DNA of 64,000 nucleotides from Cranoglanis bouderius. Its lineage: Eukaryota; Chordata; Actinopteri; Siluriformes; Cranoglanididae. Positions within the stretch are counted from its first letter, which is position 1; every line of letters starts with the position of its first letter. Below, one piece after another: positions 1 through 11,312 of this stretch. The stretch lies in assembly GCA_023630585.1 (NCBI GenBank), contig CM042541.1, forward strand, positions 9,953,501 to 10,017,500. Reading direction: 5' to 3'. Below the pieces are notes generated by a model that was given only the letters and a program-made list of their open reading frames with translations, had not been told where the DNA came from and made no database searches. The translations under genes and the position numbers were made by a program.

Positions 1-32
1 TTTTGGATCATTCTGAGTAAACTTTAGAGACT

Positions 33-130
33 GTTGTGTCCCAGGAGATCAGCAATTTCTGAAGTACTCAAATTAGACACTAACAACCACTGAACTGCCC
101 TGATGGAAGAAAATGTTATATTTATTCTTA
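33..130. repeat. fragment of a common teleost interspersed repeat
   Basis: The segment with the phrase cccaggagatcagcaatttc resembles a repeat I know from many fish genomes. No ends or coding capacity are visible, and the class is uncertain. Confidence 0.35.
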
Positions 131-146
131 CCAACAGTTCTATATA

Positions 147-1588
147 CAGTGGGTATAGAAAAGAACCTCCCCGCTTTAAAATAATCACATTTTGTTGCTT
201 TTCAGCCTGAAATGAAGACGGACACGGTTTTTGTTTTATCCAGCTGTATTTACTCAGTGCAACTTATAACATCCAAGTGAAAGACATAACACCAACATGT
301 CAGAATTTTTTTTAATTTTTTTTTTTAATAAAAAAAAACAGAATCACTGAGTTGGAAAAAGGATCACCCCCCTCCTAAAAATGACTTGTAAACTGTAAGC
401 ATTTTGTAGTGTAACTGAAGCAAACAATCAACTGTGGGTGGCAAGGCACTGTCAAAAGATCTCCAGGATAAAGTTGTGGACAGGCACAAGTCAGGAGATA
501 GATACAAAAAAAATTCAAAGACTTAATCAATGCCTAGAAGCACAGTGAAGTCTATTATTAAGAAGTGGAAGGTATTTGGTACAACACAGACCCTCCCTGG
601 ATCAGGATGTCACTCCAAACTGGATGAAAGAGCCAGGAGGAAACTGGTCAGAGAGGCTACCAAGAGGCCTACAGCAACTCTGAAGCAGTCGCAGGAATTT
701 ATGAAAAAGAGTGGTCATTGTGTGCATGTGACAACAATATCACAAATTCTCCACAAATGTGGCTTGTATGGGAGGGTTGCAAGAAAAAAGCCACTCACGA
801 CTGAGCTTTGCCAAAACGCACCTAGAAGATTCTGACGCCACATGGAAAAAGGTGTTATGGTCAGATGAGACTAAAATTGAATTATTTGGCCTCAACACCA
901 AACAATATGTCTGGCAGAAATCCAATACAGCTCACCATCCAAATAACACCATTCCTACAGTAAAGCATGGAGGTGGTAACATCCTGTTATGGGGGTGATT
1001 CTCTGCAGCAGGGACTGGACCACTTGTCAGGATAGAAGGAAAATGGATGGGGCAAAATACCGTCAAATTCTTGAGGAAAATCTGCTGCCCTCTGCCAGAA
1101 AGTTGTCAATGGGAAGAAGGTTTACCTTCCAACATGACAATGACCCAAAGCACACAGCAAAACTGACCACACAGTGGTTGATGGAGAAAAAGTTGAATGT
1201 CCTTGCATGGCCTAGTCAGAGCCCAGACTTAAACCCCATTGAAAATCTGTGGAATGACTTGAAGACTGCAGTCCACAAACGGTCACCATCAAATTTAACT
1301 GAACTTGAGCAGTTCTGCAAAGAAGAGTGGGCAAATATTGCAAAGTCTAGATGTGCAAAGTTAGTAGAGACATATCCCAAAAGACTAAAGGCTGTAATTA
1401 AAAAATTAAGGCAAATTAAAGCAAGGGGGTGATCCTTTTTCCAACTCAGTGATTCTGTTTATTTATTTATTTATTTATTTATTTCTAATATGTTGGTGTT
1501 ATATCTTTCACTTTGATGTTATTTAAGTTGCACTGAGTAAATACAGCTTACGGGGTATTACGGGGGTGATTATTTTCTATACCCACTG
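147..1588 (+). mobile_element. Tc1/mariner-like element 1, defective
   Basis: The outer ends are inverted (CAGTGGGTATAGAA on the left, TTCTATACCCACTG on the right) and flanked by TA, the Tc1 target duplication. A second inverted stretch lies inside, at about 341-373 and 1426-1458 (agttggaaaaaggatc and its complement). The right terminal repeat is missing roughly 65 bases that the left one has. The interior holds a broken transposase gene on the plus strand. The element directly abuts another Tc1-type relic on its right. Confidence 0.9.
430..1432 (+). pseudogene. Tc1-like transposase pseudogene (element 1)
   Basis: Three pieces together cover most of a Tc1 transposase. The N-terminal helix-turn-helix part is at about 450-820 (STVKSIIKKW), the first catalytic aspartate is in LWSDETK near 860, and the rest runs from 989 to 1432 with the second aspartate in QHDNDPKH and the glutamate in NPIENLW, the DD34E layout. 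It is broken by frameshifts near 515 and 800 and by an in-frame TGA at about 997, so it cannot make an active enzyme. Confidence 0.85.
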
Positions 1589-1592
1589 TATA

Positions 1593-1932
1593 TCACCTAT
1601 ATGAGCTTGTTGGACATCCCATTCCAAAACCATGAGCATTAATATGGAGCCCCCTTTGCAGCTATAACAGGCTCTACTCTTCTAGGAAAGTCTGATCATT
1701 CAGTCAAAAGAACATTTATGAGGTCAATCACTGATGTTGGGCGAGGAGGCCTGGTTCACATTTGATGTTCCAATTCATACCAAAGGTGTTATCTGGGATT
1801 CAGGTCAGGGCTCTGTGCAGGACACTCGAGTTCTTCCACTCCAACCTTGTTTGATGGCATTGTGCATAGTGATCTTAGGCTTGTGTGCAGCTGGTCAGCT
1901 ATGGAAACATTTCATGAAGCTCCTGACTTCTT
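1593..1932 (-). mobile_element. relic of another Tc1-type element
   Basis: This stretch (phrases ccctttgcagctataaca and gatctt..gcttgtgtgcagctg) matches from memory a very common fish repeat derived from a Tc1 transposase read on the minus strand. The reverse complement still shows the AQSPDLNP-like catalytic region, with stops. Neither terminus is preserved. It sits between Tc1 elements 1 and 2 and seems to have replaced the left end of element 2. Confidence 0.55.
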
Positions 1933-2323
1933 GTTTGTCTTTATTGTTTAACCTTTTGATTTTTGTCTAAAAAATAAATAAATAAATAAAAAATCGCGAA
2001 AATACTCTGCTCTCATGGATATCAAACAATTTCAAACACAACACAAGTTTATCCAAATAAATAAATAAATAAATAAATAAATATACTTCTGTTAAATGTA
2101 GCTGTGCCACAATTATTGGCACCCCTATGAATTCATATGACAAAAATATATTTTAAGTGATATTCCCATTGATAATTGACATTTTTTAGTAGACCTGGGT
2201 GACAAGGATCAGGAAATTGTTCAACCATGACTTCCAATTTCACAGGGGTTTAAATATGAGGTAACACATAAGTCAAATTCCCTTAGTCATTCATAACAAT
2301 GGGTTAAACCAAGGAATATAGCT

Positions 2324-3275
2324 GTGATGTGGTTGTTGAGCTTCACAAAATGGGAAGTGGCTAACAAAATAGCACAAGCACTGAAAATGCCCATTTCCAC
2401 CATCAGGGCAATAATTAAGAAGTTCCATTCAACTGGAAATGTTATGAATCAACCTGGAATTGGACGAGTGTCTATATTGTCTCAACGCACTGTGAAGAGG
2501 ATGGTTCGAGTGGCCAAAAAATCTCCAAGGATCACAGCTGGAGAATTGCAGAAGTTAGTTGTATCTTAGAGTCAGAAAGTTTCCCAAACTACAATCCGAA
2601 GTCACCTACATCACCACAAGTTGTTTGGAAGGGTTTCCAGAAAAAAGCCTCTACTCTCATCCAGAAACAAACTCAAGCATCTTCAGTTTGCCAGACACTA
2701 CTGGAACTTCAAATGGGATCGGGTTCTATGGTCAGATGAAACCAAAAATAGAGCTTTCTGGCAATAAACACCAGAGGTGGTTTTGGCACACAGAGAGGTA
2801 GCCATATGGAAAAGTACCTCATGTCCACAGTTAAATATGGTAGTGGCTCTTTAATGTTTTGGGGCTGTTTTTCTGCCATAGGACAGGGGCATTTTGTTAG
2901 GATACTAACTCTATCAAATATCAACAGATATTAAATGAAAACCTGGCTGCCTCTGCCAGAAAGCTTCAAATGGGCCATGGTTGGATCTTCCAGCAGGACA
3001 ATGATCCAAAACATACATCACAATCAACACAAAAATGGTTTACTGACCACAAAACAAAGGTCCTGCCATGGCCATCCCAGTCCCCTGACTTGAAACTCAT
3101 AGAAAACCTGTGGGGTGAACTGAAGAGGAGGGTCCACCAGCATGGACTTCGAAATTTGAAGGATCTGGAGAGATTCTTTATGGAGGAATGGTCTCCGATC
3201 CCTTGCCATGTATTCTCCAACCTCATCAGGCATTATAGGAGAAGACTCAGAGCTGTTATCTTGGCAATGTCATGA
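2324..3275 (+). pseudogene. Tc1-like transposase pseudogene (element 2)
   Basis: The N-terminal DNA-binding part (2324-2569), a middle part with LWSDETK near 2730, and the C-terminal catalytic part (2970-3270, with QQDNDPKH and LIENLW) are in different frames with several stops. The final codons are interrupted at 3268 by the solo LTR. The reading frame resumes after it at about 3700 and reaches a stop near 3727, so the LTR inserted into a gene that still had its normal C terminus. Confidence 0.85.
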
Positions 3276-3699
3276 TATGTGTCCATGGAGGCGGATACAA
3301 ATGCAGAACATATTTGCAGACTGACACAGGGAACAGGCTCAGGGAAGCAAACATGGGGAATAGACACACTAGGTACCAGGGCTATCAGAAACTTTGTAAA
3401 ACTAGAAAATAAACCCTAAGAAAAAGTACTAAATAATCAAAACACAGTGCATAAACAAAAGCAATAACAAATATAAGAGGACCAACCACAAATTCAACCT
3501 GACTTGAATTAATACTCCAGAAACTAAAGAAGAAAAACAGGCAACTTAATTAGGGGACCATTCAATCAGGGAAAATGACAAACATATGAATATGGTTGAG
3601 ACAGGAAATGGAGGGCAACAACAGGGGAAGAAATTCTGCAAGAACAGTCAGGGTACTGTCTAGTGGCCAAAGGTAGAATTGCCCCTGGGGGCCATGACA
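3268..3699. mobile_element. solo LTR with 5-bp target duplication
   Basis: The 432-bp segment begins TGTCATG and ends CATGACA (short inverted TG...CA ends typical of LTRs). It is flanked on both sides by ggcaa (3263-3267 and 3700-3704), a perfect 5-bp target duplication. It contains no coding frame. The simplest reading is an LTR retrotransposon reduced to one LTR by recombination between its two LTRs. The family is not recognised. Confidence 0.75.
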
Positions 3700-3768
3700 G
3701 GCAAAGGGAGGTAACACAAAGTATTGACTAAAAGGGTGCCAATAATTGTGGCACACATATATTTAAAA

Positions 3769-3769
3769 A

Positions 3770-3842
<73 letters not shown>
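3769..3842. repeat. (AT)n microsatellite
   Basis: Uninterrupted alternating AT, inside the 3' part of Tc1-like element 2. Confidence 0.95.
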
Positions 3843-3845
<3 letters not shown>

Positions 3846-3964
3846 TTATGCATTTATTTGAATTTTTTAACAAAAGATCAAAAGGTTGCACAATAAAGAC
3901 AAATTGTCACAGCCTTCTTTGCTCATATTTACCAAGGGTGCCAATATTAGTGGAGGGCACTGTA

Positions 3965-4760
3965 TAAACAGAGCGGGAGAAGCATCAGCATATTTGTGCC
4001 AAGCAGATCACACTGTGCCAAAAGCATGAAATTATATGTTGTAATTTTATTCCGTTGTAATTAAATAGACCAAATTCTCTTTACATATAAATTACTAACA
4101 CCATGAAAAGCTCTTTGTTCGCCCTAAAACCTCTTGTTGTAAAATGAGTAAGGTGCTGCAAAGTGTTGCGTCATAGTGATGGTGTTCTGAAATTCCGATT
4201 TTACCAGGATATTACTGTCGTAGTGTCTTTCTCTCACATTCCTGTCTGCATGTTGTTTGTCCCTGTTTCCTGTCACTGTCTGGCATTCTGTCTCTTGGAG
4301 GCAAAAAAAAAAACAACCCTGACATCATTATCATGTCATGAGGTGTAAAATGTAACTGAGACAAGTCAGTAAATATCTGCGTGACCATGTTTCCGGAATC
4401 CAGTTTCAAATATAAAACATTTGTCTTCTTTTTTGTGCGTCCTGTCTAAAAATTGTAAACCATCGTCTCCTTTTTGCATCTCTTTTGCAAGGTGAATTCC
4501 CACCTCATGCCTGAGTGATGTCTGTGTATAAGTTCCATTTCTGACATGAGTGGTTGACATGCCAGAGGCATGAATGAAATACATACCAATGAAAAGGTTG
4601 TTAATTTTGCCCCAAAGACAGAGTACACTGGAGCTATTTTCAGAGCTTGGTATGCCTATAAATTACATATTTCACCCAGGCAAGCTGATCAAGTTTGGTT
4701 TGAAAGACAAGTTGATTTTTTTTCTCCCCAGTACCATAACATGAGTAAAAACAGGGAAGT
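3965..4760. other. no gene seen
   Basis: Only short open frames with no recognisable protein similarity. No clear element ends. Confidence 0.5.
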
Positions 4761-4764
4761 GTGC

Positions 4765-4920
4765 AGGACAGTGGTGGCTCAGTGGTTAAGGGGTGGCACT
4801 TGAGCGCTTGAGCAATTCCCTTAACCCTCAACTGATTTATCTGTTGAGCAGTTGTGTAAATGAGCTAAATGTAAGTTGCTGTGGATAAGGGCATTTGCCA
4901 AACACAGCAAATGTAAATGT
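4765..4920 (+). repeat. tRNA-derived SINE, internally shortened
   Basis: The head ggtggctcagtggttaagg resembles the A box of a tRNA-type promoter. The tail ttgctgtggataagggcatt followed by tgccaaa..aaatgtaaatg is the end of a widespread fish SINE. The same family is at 13094-13283 on the other strand with a longer middle, so this copy has an internal deletion. Confidence 0.7.
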
Positions 4921-4924
4921 GAGT

Positions 4925-5562
4925 CCAATGGAGGGAGTGCACAAACTCCTGGTCATACGACGGAACTGAAATACCAACACAGTTGCATTTTTAAAATGGC
5001 ACCATGCAAGCAGGAATTTCTCATGTTCTTTTTTAAGTATTGGTCTCTAGACATCATGGCCAGCCTTGTTACATCTGAAATTAAAACTGATTCCATTTTT
5101 TTTCTCTAAAGAGTTGATTAAGTTCATAGCAATTCTAAGAATCTCAAAACTAGAGGTGCTCTCAAATGTGTTAAATGTAAATTTAACACCAGAACCCTTC
5201 TTAATTATTCTCGGCATTTCAGGGAGGTGTTCATATTTAAGAGGCACTCAACAGCAAATGCTGTCCCACAACACTTCTCTTACTATATAATCCTACTATT
5301 ATTTTGTAAATGAAAGGAGGTTCCTACAGTTAAATTATGGCTCAAGGAGCCAGTAAATACCTTACACTTAGAAAAGTTCAGATATAATTTGGAAAAAAAA
5401 AAAAAAATCAGTGAGTTTTACAAAATTTGGCAGCCTTTACTTGTTTACCTTGGTGCATAGTGGGATGTTTGGGAGGTTGTTATGTTTTCTGCATGTAAAA
5501 TTACAGTAGAGTATTTGAGATTTCTGCCAAACTTTATTTTGTACATCCTGGTTCCTAAATAA

Positions 5563-5646
<84 letters not shown>

Positions 5647-7645
5647 ATCTCAATTGCATGATGTTTTCGGCTTAATGGCATGTGGTGTAACAACATGTTT
5701 TGGCAAATTCTAGTCAAACTCAACGACTAAATTCCTGTGTGTTAATGGGAAATCAGGAAATTTGTAAGACTCGTGGTTAAGTTCTTGAGCACCATCGACT
5801 GATCGACGATTAGATTCTGCTTCATTTGTAATAAAAAATGAGTATTTAAAAAAAAATAGAACTGAGAAGTAATTATCAAGTGGTACATTTTTAAACGAAA
5901 TTAAACTGAAAAAATATGTATATAAAAGTAATAATAAAATCTTTTGAAACTATTTGAAACTAAGAAAGGTGATATGCTTCTGATTTTTTCTTTCTTGGAT
6001 GAGAAAAGACTATGGCTACTAAAACTGAAAGTTTTAAACATTAAACTTTAGTTCACTGTAAATTGCTTGACAGCTAAACAGCACCTTGTCTACTATCACT
6101 TGAAATTTAGCACATATCTACAGTTTATGTGCGAAGTATTTGGTGTTAACTAACAGAAGGACAAAAAGATGCAAAAAGGAGCAGCAAAAACAATCTTATA
6201 GCAAACTGTCAGAACCAAATAAAAAAGCATAGCTAACACGTAGCATGGTCATTATTTTACAGAAGTGTAAAGTCTTTGGCCAACAAAGTCTGAATAGAAG
6301 GTATAATACACAAACACCTCCCTAACAAATTAGAGTGTAGCATGTTCAAAAGCAGTCGAAAGGGAATGTGAGATGATTACATCTGTGTAGCAAAGCCAGT
6401 GTCAGGTGAACATTCCATTTGTGCAGCCAAGCAAAAATAGCAAACCGATAATGAAGAGTTCTGGTAAGGGTGAAGCTTTTTGAGTCACGAAAAACCGGCT
6501 TCGCCACTTCTTCTGCATGCCACATGAAAAAAATTGTTTTTTCTCCCCAAACATGAGATACAGGGTTATAAACACTTGTACAGGGTTATTAAAGAAAAAT
6601 ATTTATATTATTATGCTACATTTTTTACAAGCTGCAATAAAAATAATCAGTTTTAGTACAAAAATACAAACTGACTGAAATAAATAATGCTGTTGAACAG
6701 GGGAGTAATGATGTATCGTGATGCAACAATGTGAAGATGTGCATTGTGGAAATCACTATTCTGTTAATTATGCATTTAATCCAATTGTACTGTTTGAACA
6801 CCAGAGGTCCCAATCACTGGTGTGCATCTCATAGAGTTAAAATATATAGACCGATAGCTCCGAATCACAACGAAGGACATGCATTATATGTTATATGGTT
6901 ACACAATCATGTTATAACAGTTAAAAAGAGCTCTTTGGTAGTAGAAACAACACCAGCCCCATACTGCTGTGATCTACAGAGCCCAAGAAAAAGGCTGCGG
7001 AAACCTGGCATTTTAGCTGCCTTTGGAGCCCTATTTCCGTTAAAATGACTCCTCAGGTGTTGCTATGGAAGTCATTATGTTTAAAGCAATCATTTCCCCC
7101 AGGTCAGAGATATATTAAACCTCTGTTCGTAGCAATTTTTGATTTATGTAGTTTTATACAGACAAAATGCACATTGTTTTACATTGTTTATGATTCAGAA
7201 AAAAAAATTTCAGTCATCATTTTTCTTCGTTCAAATTTTGTTTAAAATATTCTGAGAATCAAATTGAAGCTAATGGAACATTATGGAAAAATGATTATTT
7301 GAATACTGAAATTGTGTACATTACAACTTGGTCCCCACAGTGTTGATCCCATCGACATACGAAAACATCATTAAATTATGACTATTACGATCCACAGTCA
7401 TTTACGAAATGTCGGCTTCTTTCGTTATTTTAGCCAGCAACAAAAATGCGGTCAGTCAAATGGATAATCAGATCAAGCCGTTCTTTTACACTGCAAAATT
7501 ATTATTATGAGGGAGTAAGGAACATCACGTATTTTCAGGAACATCATGAAGGTCGATAATTAGACAATAATAACCAATGCGGCACTTTTCACCTTGTAAT
7601 TTTAGAAACAAAAATGTACCTGTGCTTTGACTTGTTTATTCGTGA
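4925..7645. other. gene-free AT-rich stretch with a (TG)n tract
   Basis: A long (TG)n microsatellite lies at about 5567-5639. I see no exon-like conserved frames in the rest. All open frames are short and low in complexity or AT-driven. Confidence 0.5.
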
Positions 7646-7647
7646 CA

Positions 7648-7985
7648 TACAGAACTGTGCAAAAGTTTTAGGCCCCCTATTTGTTTTAGTACAAACTTTG
7701 TTATAGATTTTTTATTTTATGACTTCTACATTATCAAGTCAGTACAAAAAAACATTTTAGATTCCCAAACATTAGTTTTCTAGCACAAAATTAAATGTTA
7801 CCGAAAAATGTCTGCATGTCATTAAAGAAAGCAGCATATTACGTAAGAGACACTTTTCAGACAAAAACACAATGAAGGCTGCTGGGTTTTGCTGCAAAAA
7901 TAAGGTGGTCTCATTTTGGGATGAAATTTCTGAGAAAACATATCCCACCACATCCACAGCACTTAAAATAAAAAAAATGGACACT
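7648..7985. mobile_element. isolated Tc1-type terminal repeat
   Basis: The start ctgtgcaaaagttttaggc and the following 300 bases match from memory the long terminal repeat of a common fish Tc1-like family. No transposase or opposite terminus follows, because a SINE starts directly at 7987. Confidence 0.5.
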
Positions 7986-7986
7986 A

Positions 7987-8315
7987 TCCATCCATCCATT
8001 TTCTGTACTACTTTTCCTACACAGGGTTGTGGGGAGCCTGGAGCCTATCCCAGGGGACTTGGGGCACAAAGCAGGGGACACCCTGGACAGGGTGCCAACC
8101 CATCACAGGGCACAATTCACACACTACAGACAATTTGTTAGTGCCAGTCAGCCTACAATGCATGTCTTTGTACTGAGGGAAAACCGGACTACCCAGAGGA
8201 AATCCCCAAAGCACGGGGAGAACTTGCAAACTCCACTCACACAGGGCGGCAGCAGGAATCGTACCCCCAACCCTGGAGATGCGAGGCAAACGCGCTAATG
8301 ACTAAGCCACCAATT
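7987..8315 (-). repeat. tRNA-derived SINE with LINE-like 3' tail
   Basis: Read on the minus strand, the right end gives a tRNA-like head (ggtggcttagtcattagc as A box, ggttgggggtacgattcc as B box). The body contains the fish-typical tctccccgtgctttgggg. The left end is the tail with tggatgga. It resembles the teleost SINE group that includes the catfish Mermaid-type elements, named from memory. Confidence 0.7.
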
Positions 8316-8319
8316 ATCC

Positions 8320-11000
8320 CAGGGGAGCTCTGGCTTTATTTGCAAATATGTTGCATTATATTTATTTACTGAAGCCTTGTTTTATTATTATTATTTATTA
8401 CTATTCTGAACTTCTCTCTAAACCCACAAAATAATTCTGGAATGTAGATGTAAATTTTTTTGAGTAAACAAAACTCTACAACATTTTATTTTACATTTTA
8501 AATGAACTGATAGAATAATTACATTATATAAATAATTAAATTAAAGTTTCAAATTAGAGCAATCCAATTCCATATCAAAAACATTGATACGAAAATGACA
8601 AATTATTCATCTTTACATTCCTTCTTTGCTTCACAAGAACGTCATTTTCAGAAAACATGAGCAATGCAGTCGCTCGTTTTGAAAGCACAGACAGGTGTTC
8701 ACAGGCAGCACTTAAAAAACTGTCAGTGATGATTCATACTTTTGTCCGTTCCCTTGTAAACAAGGAAATAAAACAATGGGTGGTGCACTTGTTAAGTAGT
8801 TAAGCTCTGAATTTGTTTAATTTTGTGTAAGTCTGGAAGGGTTTTATTCCTCTTACCCCACAGCGATTTTTTTTTACTTATTAAAGAATGACGCACTGTA
8901 CTTTTTATCCATTTTATAGTACAACCTCATGTCACGCAACGTCCAAACACGTTCGTTCCTGTTTTCGCTTATGTTATAACAGCTGTAAACAGCCAGTCCC
9001 TCACCAGCCTCTCTTTATTCTCTCTCTTGAAGTTAATAAAATTCTTCTGTTCTGAAGTGTAAAAATAAATGGGACACTTTTTAAAGGGCTCTTTGGTTGT
9101 TCTTCTGGGGAAAGTCTGAATTATTATACTATATATTATACTTAATATACAGGTCATATATACTATTATACTGTATATTATACTTAATATACAGGTCATT
9201 CCTTATCAGAAAGGTTTTCAAGTAGAAAGAACAACTCATAAGTATCTGAAGAACTCCTGAGGAATACTTTTCGGAGAAAAAAAAAGAAGAAAAAACTCTT
9301 ATTTTATAACCCTTATATGTAGGAGTTACGCATTGTTAACTCCAGTCTGTAAAATATCTCCAGGCATCAAACTGCTACAGTGATGGTAACGAAAACAAGT
9401 TTTGAACACCACCGACAACATGATGAACACAAGCAACACTACTTGATTGTTGTGTACATGTGAAAAAATCTCAGATTTTCCTTCCTGTGAACTGGAGAAC
9501 CCGGTTCTGGGCCTGCACACAATCGCACAATTCATCTGTGCATCTGAGATATGAACATACCTCGCATTGCCATTGGCATTGTCTCACAAACACACACACC
9601 CACACACACCCACACGCACACACACACACACATACGTAAGTTACCAATTCAGCTTTGGGGATGTGTTTATGTACCAGCAGTACAGTATAATATAATAATG
9701 GTATAATAAGCATTATTAATCATGATTATGAGTAAAAATGTGTAACTGTAGAACAGATTCATTGTTAGAGTTAATTACGGTAATCACTGCATGACTGATT
9801 ATAGTGTGTGTAATTTACACCGTGTTCTGGGATGGAATTTTTAAAAGTACATTTTGTACTTCCTCACCTTAGAGCTTGTGATGAATGTGTTTTGAAATAA
9901 AGCTTTATAACAATTTGATATTCATGACAAATTCAAACATATAAGAAGTTATTATGATAATTTATACTCAAAATGGTGGAAAAGTCTTTACTGAGACATG
10001 TCCTGAGTGTTAAGTCATTTCTCCGGTGTTATGATAAGGACGCAGAAACACACGACAATGCGGGAACATCTGAGAAACCAAATACATTAAATCTTCATCC
10101 TGTCCTTAAGGGTGTGTAAACTTTTGCACTTTCTTTCTTTTTTTTTTTACCTTTGAATGGAAACACCAGGATCCGTAGGTATGCTGTCTACTCAGTTCAT
10201 TTACTGACACATAGAGCGTCATTAGGTCACAGGCTGAGGTGTAATTACTCCACCTTAATAAAGAAATTGCACTTACACTGCACACACACACACACACACA
10301 CACACATCACAAGGGGGCGCTGTACCTCAAATACTCGTTTTTTTTGTGTTTTTTTTTCGTCTTATTAGCTTATAAAGTGGATACCATCAGCATTATAGCA
10401 TCATGTCATGACGTGATGTTATCCTTTAATAATTAACACATTTAACAATTAATAATACTGTGTGTTTAGCACATTTTAATCTTTGACATAACCTAATTAA
10501 CTGACCTCTGTTCCTGTCTGTTACACACCTCTCTCTCATTCAGATCTTTCAGTTCTCACACTTTGTTTGTTTTTTCCCCAAGAACTTGCATTGGTATAAA
10601 ATTTTTCTAGACACTGAACAAAAAGGTCTAAGCCTTTAATGTCTGGGGCAGCAGTTTTATTTTCTTAGTTCTTACATGCTTCATAAATGTGTCAGTCAGA
10701 ACTCTTTTTGAGATTATGAGGTGGATGAGTGAAAAAGTTTGCACTTTTTCAAATAAGAGATTTAGTGTGTAAGGTTTTCCTTATCTTCTTTTTTAAGTGA
10801 AAATAAAATAAACTTTACACTTTAAGAGTAAAAAAAAATGATTAGAATCTCTAATGTAAAATTGTTTCACTGGTTTATCAAGAGTACAGAGGGTTTCATC
10901 AGAGAAGGTTCCAAGGCAAAGCCTTTTAAGAAGCAATGAACTGTACTATTAAAAAAAACAACAACACATAACCCAACCAAAAGATTAAATCTAGAACACT
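8320..11000. other. gene-free stretch with repeat fragments and (AC)n tracts
   Basis: A fragment of the window-wide MITE-like family (gttataacagctgtaaacag) lies at about 8960-9062, with (AC)n tracts near 9587-9632 and 10282-10306. No exons are recognisable. Confidence 0.45.
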
Positions 11001-11312
11001 ATAAGGCAGTGGTTCCCAAACTTTTTGAAAGCATGGCACCCCTTTGTAGTATTTTCTTTCCATGGCACCCTAACCCAATTAAACTAAATATACATACGTA
11101 CATACATATATAAAATTAAATCCAGATGAGCAAACAACAAATGAAGCATAAACAGCAGCATGAATTTATTATGAATGCATCACAACAGATATAATATGAG
11201 GTGGAACAACCTATCTGTCTTTTACAACTGGATGGCACATATCAACAGACTGATTTGAACCATTTACTGTATGTGGGAATCATTGGAACAAAACACATTT
11301 AAAGATTGATAC

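Larger units (their letters stand above)
1936..3962 (+). mobile_element. Tc1/mariner-like element 2, left end lost, carrying a solo LTR
   Basis: The right end reads ccaatattagtggagggcactg followed by TA. Internal inverted repeats match across the element: gtgccacaattattggcacc near 2104 and its complement near 3735, and tgtctttattg..aaccttttgat near 1937 with its complement near 3873-3900. The outermost left terminus is absent. A plus-strand transposase relic lies at 2324-3275, a solo LTR at 3268-3699 and an (AT)n tract at 3769-3842. Confidence 0.85.

Noticed and set aside
5445..5723. 92-codon minus-strand frame with a Thr-His run
   Set aside because: Translation of the (TG)n microsatellite.
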